Shown here one piece after another: positions 17,728 through 27,095 of a DNA stretch of 64,000 nt. Source of the stretch: a virus; the IMG/VR virus record IMGVR_UViG_3300033998_000198, positions 1 through 64,000 of that record. One strand, given 5' to 3'. The stretch's first letter is position 1, and each line of letters opens with the position of its first letter. Under the pieces are notes generated by a model, which did not search any database, was not told the origin of the DNA, and worked only from the letters and a program-made list of their open reading frames with translations. Both the position numbers and the translations under genes were made by a program.

Positions 17728-20697
17728 ATGGGAGTTAGTAAAATCAAAGGTCACAGAATTGCAGACAAGGCTATAGAAAACAAGCATCTTCATGATAACT
17801 TCAAACTTCCTGAAGACCGTCTTATTCTTAATTATCCTACTCATTCAAATGCCGGTGACCTTACAGAGGCTGAGAAGAATATCCTAACGCAAAGAGGAAA
17901 CGCAGACAGCCTGCATTACCATACCGGAGGTGGCGGCGGACCGAATGGTATATACACAAATGAAGAAAGGGACGTTCAGCTCCTCAAGTTAAGCATGTTG
18001 ATAAACTCAACAAAATACGGCATGGATAAGTCGGTAAAAGATTTGTTTGACGATGATGCATCCATTTATTACGGAATACGTGCAGCAAAAGCTCCTACGC
18101 TTGTCAATATAACTGACGACCCTGCGATAGGAGGATTGTTGCTGCCTAATACTTCATACACTTATGGCATCGTCTATAAGACAATCTACGGTGAAACCGA
18201 CCTTATCAATACTTCTGTTATAACCACAGGAGCCGGTGCATATAATTCTGTTGAGCTTGCATATGAAGACGCTCCGGCAGAAAATACCGGTGCAAAGATA
18301 TTCAGAAGTATAGGCAATGTTCCGAAAATGATTGTCGAGAACGAGAATGTATCAGAGTGGGAAAATCCATATAATTTTGACACATCCATTGACAGTACAG
18401 ATAAAACCAGTGGTCTTGGTTGTTACCGTGTATCTGTTAAAGGATTTAATTCCGGCGGAAACCCGATATACAATGTAACCAATATAGCATTTGGTATCGG
18501 CAAAAGGGCTTTAAATGACGGGCAGCAGTTTAACTCTGTCGTTGGTATCAATGCTCCGTTTGAGTATCTGATCCAGATTAACAACAAGGCGGTAGTCAAT
18601 AAAATGGATATCGTGTGGGACAGCAATCCTGCGAATATTCCTATAGACTATGAAGTCTATTATACAACGGACTTACTGCCTACTGATATAACCAAGATCA
18701 CATGGCATAAGTTTGAGAGGCTTAGTAAATTAAAGAACACTTACAATATACCGTTAAGTGTTTCGACAGACGGTGTGATTAACAACGACTGCATGATAGT
18801 TGGGAACACACGTTCTCTTAATTCATTCTCGTTTAAGTCTGTAAGGAATATTACCGGCATCAGGATTGTTGTAAAGACATTGATGTCAAAATGCATGTTG
18901 ACTGATTTAAGATTGTTTACTGAATTCAATGCAACTAATACAAATATCAACAAAGACTTTGGCGGACCACAAGATTTCAGGGAGTTTAAGACGCTGTGCG
19001 TTGACATGAAATCAAACCTTGCACACAAAGACAACCTTAGAATGGGATTCCTTGCAAGCACCGAGGTTGTTTCATCTGTAGTAAATGAGTGGAGTGTGTC
19101 ACCTAATACTACAGAACAACTGACAGGAAAGATTATAAGACAGTCTATAAGACTTAGCTCACGTAACAGAAACACATATGATAGGATAAGAATTTCATTC
19201 CGGCCAGAACCAAACCAGTACATAAGGATTGAGAATATCTATGTGATGCTGGATACAAGAAATATAGACAACAATACCGGCCTGGCCGATTGTAATGTAG
19301 AAACTATTATCGTTCCTGTCACATTCGATAATGGTTTGCCGTACTTTGATGGCACACCTACAGGTGACATCACGAGCGATTGGGTGTTCATTAAATTCCC
19401 GAATTTGTCGTTCTATACATACAAGGTTACGTTTAAAGTTGTATCTGGTTCGCTGCGTAAGGTAAATCACGCACAGGCTGAGGTTTTCTTGGCTGATGCT
19501 GCACTCTATAGCGGGTATGAAAGTTCGCTTATATGGAACGGATATGTTTCATATACTGCATCATGGGACCAGGCGTATGTGTCAAAGATTGAAATAGGAA
19601 AGAGCAATGCTCAATATCTTGATCTTGACTACTTTGATCCTTCTGTGTCAGAGAAGTGGCACAGGCACTACATTCCTATGCCTACCGGTACTGGAGCTCA
19701 AGATATACGCAAGTTGGTGTTATATTTTAATAACATCCTCAACGACCAGGACGTGTTCCTTGATAATATTAAACTTACAAGGTCAAACAATCTGATTCCT
19801 TCTGCAACTATGACATCAAGTAGTGGATGCTTAAACGAAGATAAGGTAAAGGAAAACAGTAATACTTACTTCTATTCTGACCTGACACCAACAAACGCAG
19901 TACCAAAATCAATTGTTGCTTCGTTTGATACAGCTCAGAATATTAATAAGCTCTTAATTCTGTTTGGAGAAAGGAACAGTGCTGGAAAGAATTATTCGCT
20001 ACAGTACACTGTAGACGGCTCTGCTTCAGCAAACGATCCGTATGATTCACCGAAGTGGCTTCCGATGACAAGCATTATAATTGGTGAAGACGGCATACCG
20101 CAGGAGTTCAAAGGCCGTATCGTAGACAACACGATTTACGATAATAACATCTGGGCAAACCATATAACTCATAAGTTTGCACCGATAACATGCCTAAAAG
20201 TGCGTGTGATTGTCTATGCAACAATTGGTGACCAGCCGTTAAGGATCATGAACATGAAAGTCATGACAGCAGACGATACAGGAGAGATGCATCTTATCCA
20301 TGACAGGAATACTCCGGTAACTGTTGGACAAAAGTTCATTGACGACGGTAAACCTACGCTGCCTGACATTCCAAGCCTGTTTAACACGACAGGAAGTTAC
20401 AATGTCATCTATGATAGTGCTTTAAGGATTGTGAAGCTGATTGACCCAAGCAAGAATGGTGTGCTTCACTTAAAAGAAATAGACTTTGGAGAACTGTTTA
20501 TGAGCTTGATCCTGACATCTCAGTATTCAGGTGAATGTGACTTCTATATAAGTAACAATCACGGCGGCTCATATGTAAAGGTTGACCTTGACAAAGTGTA
20601 TAAGTTCACCACACAATCCCAGCATCTAAGGATCAAGATTGAATTTAAGTCGCCGGATGCAATGGTGAGTGCGATAGCGTTACTATATACTTTATAG
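17728..20697 (+). CDS. Large fiber/adhesin with discoidin-like domains
   Basis: 989 aa. Residues 1-45 repeat the N-terminal domain of the previous protein (HRIADKAI...HLHDNF...PTHSN), followed by LHYHTGGGGG, a likely metal-binding His cluster at about 70. The rest is beta-rich and multidomain: a fibronectin-like region near 125-220, several discoidin (F5/8 type C)-like units (for example residues about 725-855, with FDTAQNINKLLILFGER, then YSLQYTVDG, then LKVRVIVYA) and a C-terminal jelly-roll-like segment. Discoidin folds bind surface glycans. A receptor-binding fiber is the most likely role, inferred from architecture. Confidence 0.66.
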   Translation: MGVSKIKGHRIADKAIENKHLHDNFKLPEDRLILNYPTHSNAGDLTEAEKNILTQRGNADSLHYHTGGGGGPNGIYTNEERDVQLLKLSMLINSTKYGMDKSVKDLFDDDASIYYGIRAAKAPTLVNITDDPAIGGLLLPNTSYTYGIVYKTIYGETDLINTSVITTGAGAYNSVELAYEDAPAENTGAKIFRSIGNVPKMIVENENVSEWENPYNFDTSIDSTDKTSGLGCYRVSVKGFNSGGNPIYNVTNIAFGIGKRALNDGQQFNSVVGINAPFEYLIQINNKAVVNKMDIVWDSNPANIPIDYEVYYTTDLLPTDITKITWHKFERLSKLKNTYNIPLSVSTDGVINNDCMIVGNTRSLNSFSFKSVRNITGIRIVVKTLMSKCMLTDLRLFTEFNATNTNINKDFGGPQDFREFKTLCVDMKSNLAHKDNLRMGFLASTEVVSSVVNEWSVSPNTTEQLTGKIIRQSIRLSSRNRNTYDRIRISFRPEPNQYIRIENIYVMLDTRNIDNNTGLADCNVETIIVPVTFDNGLPYFDGTPTGDITSDWVFIKFPNLSFYTYKVTFKVVSGSLRKVNHAQAEVFLADAALYSGYESSLIWNGYVSYTASWDQAYVSKIEIGKSNAQYLDLDYFDPSVSEKWHRHYIPMPTGTGAQDIRKLVLYFNNILNDQDVFLDNIKLTRSNNLIPSATMTSSSGCLNEDKVKENSNTYFYSDLTPTNAVPKSIVASFDTAQNINKLLILFGERNSAGKNYSLQYTVDGSASANDPYDSPKWLPMTSIIIGEDGIPQEFKGRIVDNTIYDNNIWANHITHKFAPITCLKVRVIVYATIGDQPLRIMNMKVMTADDTGEMHLIHDRNTPVTVGQKFIDDGKPTLPDIPSLFNTTGSYNVIYDSALRIVKLIDPSKNGVLHLKEIDFGELFMSLILTSQYSGECDFYISNNHGGSYVKVDLDKVYKFTTQSQHLRIKIEFKSPDAMVSAIALLYTL

Positions 20698-20709
20698 GGG
20701 TGATGATTT

Positions 20710-20853
20710 GTGGGGTTCCAATTTGAGAAGATAGAGAGCATCGCTACCGTGTTAAAACAGGAGAATGAAGCTCTTAAGGCAGAACTTCAAGCTGCCAAGA
20801 AGCAGGACAGTGGCAATAAAACTACCAAGAGAAAAACCAAAGCTGCAAAATAG
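20710..20853 (+). CDS. 47-aa coiled-coil protein with Lys-rich tail
   Basis: GTG 20710 opens a 47-codon frame that fills the gap between two fiber genes, with GGGGTGAT just upstream. The product has one amphipathic helix (FEKIESIATVLKQENEALKA, leucine-zipper-like heptads) and a basic tail (TTKRKTKAAK). It is probably a small oligomerising accessory of the fiber assembly. No family recognised; support is the ribosome-binding site, tight packing and non-random composition. Confidence 0.6.
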   Translation: MGFQFEKIESIATVLKQENEALKAELQAAKKQDSGNKTTKRKTKAAK

Positions 20854-20865
20854 GGGGAGATGTAG

Positions 20866-21831
20866 ATGAGAACTTCAGGTAGGCCAACCTATATCGATCC
20901 CGCAAAGACAGGTTATGCAAATCTTAGAGAAGAAATCCTGGATTTGCATAGCAAGTCCGAAGCTCAGGAAGCAGCGTTACAAAACACCGCTACCGAGTTT
21001 GAAGTCATAAAACAGGAAATGCAGGATATAAAGAACCTGGATTTAGAGAATATCAATGCTCCTCTGGTTGCCGAGTTACAGGATGCAAGAGGCGTGTTCC
21101 CAACTGTCAATGACAGGCTGAATTCAATGGCTGCCTATAACATCCTTAACGTCCTGGAGAAACTCACTACCAATCGTGAATATGAATACGATAGTGAAGG
21201 CTATATCGTAAAGGAAATTGTACGAGGCGACCTGAATTATGATATCGTCTACCATTACGATTCCCAACGCAATATAAAGCGTGAGGAAAGGTATGACACT
21301 AACGGGGTTCTTCTTGGATATAAGGATTATACATATGACGATCTTGGACAGATAAAAACCATATCAGGTGAAAATGCCGACGATGTAGCTCTTGCAACAA
21401 ATACACATGAAATGGCTGAACTTCGGATTCGCCTGGCCGCACTTGAATCGATAGATTTCGTGAATCTTGCAAACTCTATTAAGGGTTCAGATGTAAAGTC
21501 TTTGCTGAATTCAATCCAGGAGATTTTAACAAGGGTACAGAACCTTGAGATGTATCTTCCTGGTAACGAGAATAGATTGATTGAAATAGGGAGTGTTCTT
21601 GACAGGCTGGATGCTATAGAACGCCGACTTAATACGAATTACGTAACTTATACTTTTGATGTAAAAAGTGATGTCACAGAATACACCATACCAGACAATA
21701 TTACCGGTAATTATGCAATTTACATGGAAGGTATATTGTTAGACGAAGGCGACGACTATATAATAGAAAGTGGAAAAATAAAGTTCCTAATACCGTTAAT
21801 CGATGATTTTACGGTAACTTGTAGGTACTAA
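20866..21831 (+). CDS. Fiber protein with YD-type repeats and terminal beta module
   Basis: 321 aa, ATG 20866 after GGGGGAGAT. Residues 15-90 are coiled coil with an ELQDARGVFPTVNDRLN motif. Residues about 103-168 show tandem YD-like strands (YEYDSEGYIVKEIV, YHYDSQRNIKREE, YTYDDLGQIKTI), the pattern of RHS/YD repeats. Residues 175-250 are helical, and about 265-321 form one copy of the fiber beta module (YMEGILLDEGDDYIIESG). YD repeats are usual in secreted toxins and wall proteins; three in a fiber protein is a small solenoid rather than a toxin shell. Role: fiber shaft segment, inferred. Confidence 0.62.
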   Translation: MRTSGRPTYIDPAKTGYANLREEILDLHSKSEAQEAALQNTATEFEVIKQEMQDIKNLDLENINAPLVAELQDARGVFPTVNDRLNSMAAYNILNVLEKLTTNREYEYDSEGYIVKEIVRGDLNYDIVYHYDSQRNIKREERYDTNGVLLGYKDYTYDDLGQIKTISGENADDVALATNTHEMAELRIRLAALESIDFVNLANSIKGSDVKSLLNSIQEILTRVQNLEMYLPGNENRLIEIGSVLDRLDAIERRLNTNYVTYTFDVKSDVTEYTIPDNITGNYAIYMEGILLDEGDDYIIESGKIKFLIPLIDDFTVTCRY

Positions 21832-21842
21832 GGGGGTCCATT

Positions 21843-24800
21843 ATGCAGAATAAGATATATACCACTCTTGCGAATATATTCAATGAGCTGAAACAAGCCA
21901 AGGGGTCAAGTGCTTCCTTGGCTGAAGCTATTGATGAAAAGGTTAAAGGCCAGCAGGAGATTGTAGAGGCCAGAGATGGATATGCGACTTTAAATGACAG
22001 ACTGGATGATATGAAGGCAAAGACTTCTGTAAACATGTCTGATATTGGCGTTATTAAACATGATGTCGATATGCTAAAGAATCAGCCTGTCAATACAGAC
22101 CCTGCACCGACAATCGTACAGATGAATGGCAATGAAATGATTGTCAGAATAGAAGACAGGATTACATATAAAGAGGATAATTTTGTACTTCTCCCTGGAA
22201 CACAGAAACTGATAGTAAACGACCAACCAAACGTAATCGTCGACGCATACCGAAAGACCCAGGATATTAACGCAGTAAAAGCCGCAATTGAATATACGGG
22301 TGATGATGTTGTAAAGTATGACAAAGAGAGAAACGTATTGTCAAACAATATGGTAATACCTGTTGCAACAAACAATCTATACAAACTGCCTTTCCATACT
22401 GCTAATGTGTTTTTAACAGAGGGACTTGATTCGTGCCTGATTCCTTATGTTGGCACTTGCATTGCCGATTATGCTGCCAGTCAGTTTAATGAAGACGGTT
22501 CACAGAACTGGAGCAACCATCTTATAAATGCACTTGAGGGAAAAGGTGCTATATGGACAATCAAAAGGTCATTCGTTAATGTGACGTTCTCATTGTTCAG
22601 AGCTATAGAGGTTGCAAGAGTTGCGTCGAAGTTTGCATCAAACAGTACAGTCGGCAAAGTTACTATTCAGATATCAAACGACCAGCAAGTATGGACAACA
22701 TTATACACCGGAAGTGACAGGGATCTTGATTATACTTTACCAACAGTACAGACCGCAAAGTATATAAGGTTCTCATACAACATTTTTGACAACCTGAGAA
22801 CAAACTATCAAATCGATGTCAGCAAGATATCGGTATACGCATATGAATATAACAAAGAATCAGGAGTTATCACAACCGTAAATCCGACACCAATTAACGA
22901 CAGAAGCGAAACTTTGAAGATTGTTCAAAAGAGTCCTACAGCAAAGGACCCATTCCTGATTACAAGATTTGCTATTGCAAACAGTAAAGACAATGGAGAG
23001 AACTGGGTAACTTATATCCCGCAAAGACTGACAGTAATGCCGGATGACTTCTATGACGACCTTGGGTATAAATATGTCGGTGACTCTCTTACAAATAACA
23101 TAAAACTTAACGCAACATCAAAATACCTGTTTAGTAACAAGAATGTATATGTTAATCCTTTACCGACAGTTGATGGTGTTCTTGGTACTGCTACAATTTC
23201 CGAACACGCCAGTAGAACGCTTGATTTAACATGGAAGCCTTATAAATACGTATTTATTAGGGCATACATAAAGATTGATGGGATGGAGTATCAGATTCCT
23301 ATAAGTCCGGACAATCTTAATAGAAATATAAGCGTTGCAATTGCAGGTTATAGCCTTGTGTTAAAGATTACACCACTTAGCAACAAAGTGTTGAAACTAT
23401 ATGTTTGGTCTGAACTTGACAAAGTAATCAGGCTCGATGAAGCAAAGGTTGTAGTAGACAGTGCGTATAGGCTATATTACCCTGAATGGTACGACTCGCA
23501 TGACTATGCTGTTATTTATAGTTCTGCAAGTTCAGTTGACGCAAGAAAATACATCAACGGATATCCTATTGATGAGAATGAAATATATACAAATTATGAC
23601 GTTCATAGATATTCAAGGTGGTATGGTCATTCGTCTGACGAAGGGTCATCTGCCTTTAAAGGTAATGAGTATACCAGCATAGCAATTATTCCGAAAGATA
23701 TGTATGGCGGCGGTGCTTTAAGGTCCTCTGTGACAAAGACAAATGATGGACAGTGGATTACACATACTTATATAAGATCCGGAGCTACACTTCCGGTCTC
23801 AATGTATCTATGCGGAGATAAGGCAGATGTGCTTAATCCTGTAATAGAAAGCGATACCGAAGGAATCACAGGTTCGTCGTTACAGCCAAGGTTTGAGTAT
23901 AAGAAAGACTATACTGCAAAAGTATATATTGCAAACAAGAAGATAGTTGGAATTCATTCAATACAAAGCGTATCGGATATCAGTAATATCCAGTACAGTA
24001 TATCTTTTGACGGCACAAACTTCTACACATATAATAACGATACTTTCCGATGGGACGGAATGTTTGACAGGGGAATGACATATACTGAGCTTAATGCGTT
24101 AAATGACAGCCACTTTGAACAATTAAGAGCTGGTGAATGGCTATACATCAAGGTACGGCTTATATCCCCTGACGCAAAAGTAGACAGCATCCAGATTGAT
24201 TTTGAGAACGATACATTTGTAAGTATTCACGAGAGTGAGATCATCGACAAAGGTATGCCGGCAAGGGTCCTTGAAACAATTAACCCAAGTTCACTGTTCT
24301 CGTATATCACAACAAAGCACTCTGCTATTAAACTGGCTACAGCAGCAATGTCTGTATTACCGATATATCAGTATCAATTGGCCGGGTTTGATTTAATGAA
24401 CTACAATGACTCACAGTGGCAGGAGATAGACCCTACAACTGTAATTAAATACTTGCTGCCGAATAACAATTTTATATTCAAGAATATAACAACATCCCCA
24501 CAACACGTAAAAGTAATGAGGAGGATTGTCAGCAACCAGACTGCTGTAATCGATATGGTTGAAGACGCAAAACAGAAACTTGCGGATCTCGAACGGCAGC
24601 AGAACGAATACAAGGTAGAAACTGATGACAGATTTACCTTGATGCAGCAAAGCATTGATTTAATGTACCAGTCAATGCAAGATGGTACTCCGCCTCCGCC
24701 ACTTCCTTCATTTATATTACCGCAGGTAAGAGAAATCGACGTTCCTGATCTTGCCCCACAGGGGTATTACACTGTGGATAAAGTAGGAGAATTAAGAGGA

Positions 24801-25943
24801 GTACAAGTATGGGAACAAAAGACATCGTATGTGCCGTTCACAGAACAGCTCATTTTCACAAAAGGAAACGAAGATTTGTTCGCAACATATGGTGTTGTTC
24901 TTAAAGATACCGGTGCGGAAATCTTTAGAGAATATGACATCACAAATGTATATGAGGTTCCGATAGGATGGGTGACGAGCAATAATTGGTCCCGGATGCA
25001 GGGAACTTATTTTGATGTGACCATCGATTCTAATGGCGTTAGTACAACTTCAGGTTCTGGGATTGTTGGTCTCTTTAATGACAGCTATCCCACTTTCACT
25101 TTTCAATGGTACGGAGTTGAAAATCTTTACGATTTTCATGAAATCTGGACACTACCAGGCGAAGATAAGCGTATGGTTGATATTATATTAGACTTTAGGC
25201 AATTTAGGTATATCAACTATATGACTGCATGTTTTGGTCAATTAAACGGCAGCCAACAGACTTCATTTTGGGCTTCTAAGGACGGATTAGAATTTCAGGA
25301 AGTTGCAAGATACACTGGAGAAAAGAGGTGGCAATCAATACAGTTTAATCGTGAATTACGGTATATCAGGGTAAGACTTGAAATTCCATATAGTGTAAAC
25401 AGAGGTGCTGGTCGTGTTAGTATCGTAAACATGAATATCTTCTGGTCACCTGTAAACTACTCGTGGGGTAAAGAGTATTATATCTATAATAAAACTCCTA
25501 TAAATACAACTCACTGGCTAAACTTTGAAGGAATTACAGCAGACAGATATATCGACCACAACCCTGCCGAAATGAGATTCCTGTTGTCAGACGACCCATC
25601 ACAGAATATATGGAAGTATTGGAATGGTACAAAATGGATAACAACGCAGTATATTAGGCTCGCAGAGGCTATGTCAATTGAAACGTTACTTTCGCTTACG
25701 AAAGAACAGTTAAATCAACTTGAACGTGGCTCGCTTACAATTGCTGCTATAATGAGAACTGACGATCGGTATAAGACTCCTGTACTAAGGAGTGTTAGTT
25801 TTAAGCATGATGTGACCAATGAAGAATTCTACACTCTTACAGACACAGACACCGTTGACTTCAGGTATTATCCTGAAACAGGACAGTTAACAATCGTGAA
25901 CAACTCCAGTGTTTCACGTAAGTTCAAACTAATTCAAATGTAA
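21843..25943 (+). CDS. Giant fiber/adhesin, 1366 aa
   Basis: ATG 21843 after AAGGGGG. The N-terminal 80 residues are coiled coil with two ARG-like motifs (ELKQAKGSSASLAEAID and IVEARDGYATLNDRLDD). Then follow several beta-sandwich units with discoidin-like signatures, for example about 235-330 (VASKFASNSTVGKVTIQIS, WTTLYTG, AKYIRFSYNI) and about 1110-1195 (FWASKDGLEFQEVARYTG, RYIRVRLEIP). A second coiled coil lies at about 895-935 (DAKQKLADLERQQNEYK), followed by a Pro-rich hinge (GTPPPPLP). This is the largest protein of the adhesin block and probably the main receptor-binding fiber. No glycan hydrolase motif was seen. Confidence 0.64.
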   Translation: MQNKIYTTLANIFNELKQAKGSSASLAEAIDEKVKGQQEIVEARDGYATLNDRLDDMKAKTSVNMSDIGVIKHDVDMLKNQPVNTDPAPTIVQMNGNEMIVRIEDRITYKEDNFVLLPGTQKLIVNDQPNVIVDAYRKTQDINAVKAAIEYTGDDVVKYDKERNVLSNNMVIPVATNNLYKLPFHTANVFLTEGLDSCLIPYVGTCIADYAASQFNEDGSQNWSNHLINALEGKGAIWTIKRSFVNVTFSLFRAIEVARVASKFASNSTVGKVTIQISNDQQVWTTLYTGSDRDLDYTLPTVQTAKYIRFSYNIFDNLRTNYQIDVSKISVYAYEYNKESGVITTVNPTPINDRSETLKIVQKSPTAKDPFLITRFAIANSKDNGENWVTYIPQRLTVMPDDFYDDLGYKYVGDSLTNNIKLNATSKYLFSNKNVYVNPLPTVDGVLGTATISEHASRTLDLTWKPYKYVFIRAYIKIDGMEYQIPISPDNLNRNISVAIAGYSLVLKITPLSNKVLKLYVWSELDKVIRLDEAKVVVDSAYRLYYPEWYDSHDYAVIYSSASSVDARKYINGYPIDENEIYTNYDVHRYSRWYGHSSDEGSSAFKGNEYTSIAIIPKDMYGGGALRSSVTKTNDGQWITHTYIRSGATLPVSMYLCGDKADVLNPVIESDTEGITGSSLQPRFEYKKDYTAKVYIANKKIVGIHSIQSVSDISNIQYSISFDGTNFYTYNNDTFRWDGMFDRGMTYTELNALNDSHFEQLRAGEWLYIKVRLISPDAKVDSIQIDFENDTFVSIHESEIIDKGMPARVLETINPSSLFSYITTKHSAIKLATAAMSVLPIYQYQLAGFDLMNYNDSQWQEIDPTTVIKYLLPNNNFIFKNITTSPQHVKVMRRIVSNQTAVIDMVEDAKQKLADLERQQNEYKVETDDRFTLMQQSIDLMYQSMQDGTPPPPLPSFILPQVREIDVPDLAPQGYYTVDKVGELRGVQVWEQKTSYVPFTEQLIFTKGNEDLFATYGVVLKDTGAEIFREYDITNVYEVPIGWVTSNNWSRMQGTYFDVTIDSNGVSTTSGSGIVGLFNDSYPTFTFQWYGVENLYDFHEIWTLPGEDKRMVDIILDFRQFRYINYMTACFGQLNGSQQTSFWASKDGLEFQEVARYTGEKRWQSIQFNRELRYIRVRLEIPYSVNRGAGRVSIVNMNIFWSPVNYSWGKEYYIYNKTPINTTHWLNFEGITADRYIDHNPAEMRFLLSDDPSQNIWKYWNGTKWITTQYIRLAEAMSIETLLSLTKEQLNQLERGSLTIAAIMRTDDRYKTPVLRSVSFKHDVTNEEFYTLTDTDTVDFRYYPETGQLTIVNNSSVSRKFKLIQM

Positions 25944-25955
25944 AGGGGATGCCAT

Positions 25956-27044
25956 ATGAAGAAATTATCAATTCCGTACACAAAAGATATGAAGATTCTT
26001 GATTTACTGGGGGACAACCTCCAGTATGTCAAGGAAATCTACTTTCCTTTGCCGTCAAACATTATGGCTTCAGGAAGACCGTACTTTGAAAGTGAAATCC
26101 CAGAATATGCTGCAAAGTACGATAGTGAAATCAAGAGAGCGAAAGATATGGGATTGGATGTGTCTATACTGTTGTCCAAGACTATCATTGACTTTGACAA
26201 TGGCATGGCTTCACTGGTTATGGCCATAAGGGAAATCCAAAGACTGAAGGAAGCCTACAATATTGACAAGGTAGTTGTAGGAAACAACACATTGCTCAGG
26301 ATCTACGGAGAACAGTTAAAGGGTATTGGAGTAAAAGTAGAGATGACTGTCATGACGGATATCGACTGTGTCGATAAGGTAGAACAGATGGTCGCAATGT
26401 ATCCGTTTATTGACTCCATATGCTTGAACAGTACCTTCCTGTTTAACCTGGATGACATCAAATATCTCAGGCAGAAGTTCCCGAACCTCGAATTGAAGTT
26501 GCTCGTAAATCACGGATGCCTTATAAATTGCATGTCGTTTGTGAGTCATCACCATTACCTGTCAAGCGTACTGATTGATCCGAATATCGGGATAAATGAT
26601 CTTGAAAAGTGGAGACTGTTTAGCAACCAGAATGAGATCTTGCGGACATGCAAGACATGCGATCATTACTTCTTCAGCAAAGGCGACGACTTCAATCCGA
26701 TAAGGGAGATGTCCTATCTGCGTCCTGAAGACCTTCATCTGTACGACGATGTCATTACATTGTTCAAGATATCAGGTCGTGAAAGACCGGCAGAACATGT
26801 AGTACACATGATAAAGGCATTCGGGGAGAGAAGCCTGGATGGAGACATGAGAACCATTATAGATCTTCCATATCCTATCTATTACATGGATAACAAATCA
26901 TTCCCGGAGGATTTCGGAGAACACAGAATAAACTGTGGACACAAATGTCACAAGTGTAATTACTGTGACAGTTTGAAAGAGGCTGTAATCCGGCCTGGAA
27001 AAAATACAGATGATAATATACAACAACCCGTCTTTGATGTATAA
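25956..27044 (+). CDS. U32-family (UbiU/UbiV/RlhA/TrhP-like) Fe-S protein
   Basis: 362 aa, the size of compact U32 proteins. The family pattern is visible: a TIM-barrel-like first half, then LLVNHGCLINC (C188, C192), CKTCDHYF (C232, C235), the block YLRPEDLHLYDDVITLFKISGRERP (about 254-278, equivalent to the family's DL...L...KIEGR), and a C-terminal cluster C327, C331, C334, C337. U32 members bind an Fe-S cluster and act in oxygen-independent hydroxylation (ubiquinone, 23S rRNA, tRNA) rather than as proven peptidases. It lies inside the fiber cluster, 12 bases after the 1366-aa adhesin, so a virion-protein or RNA modification role is possible. The substrate is unknown. Confidence 0.8.
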   Translation: MKKLSIPYTKDMKILDLLGDNLQYVKEIYFPLPSNIMASGRPYFESEIPEYAAKYDSEIKRAKDMGLDVSILLSKTIIDFDNGMASLVMAIREIQRLKEAYNIDKVVVGNNTLLRIYGEQLKGIGVKVEMTVMTDIDCVDKVEQMVAMYPFIDSICLNSTFLFNLDDIKYLRQKFPNLELKLLVNHGCLINCMSFVSHHHYLSSVLIDPNIGINDLEKWRLFSNQNEILRTCKTCDHYFFSKGDDFNPIREMSYLRPEDLHLYDDVITLFKISGRERPAEHVVHMIKAFGERSLDGDMRTIIDLPYPIYYMDNKSFPEDFGEHRINCGHKCHKCNYCDSLKEAVIRPGKNTDDNIQQPVFDV

Positions 27045-27095
27045 TTAAATGAGAACATAATAGGGTAGAGATTAAAATATAAATGGGGTGTCAAA

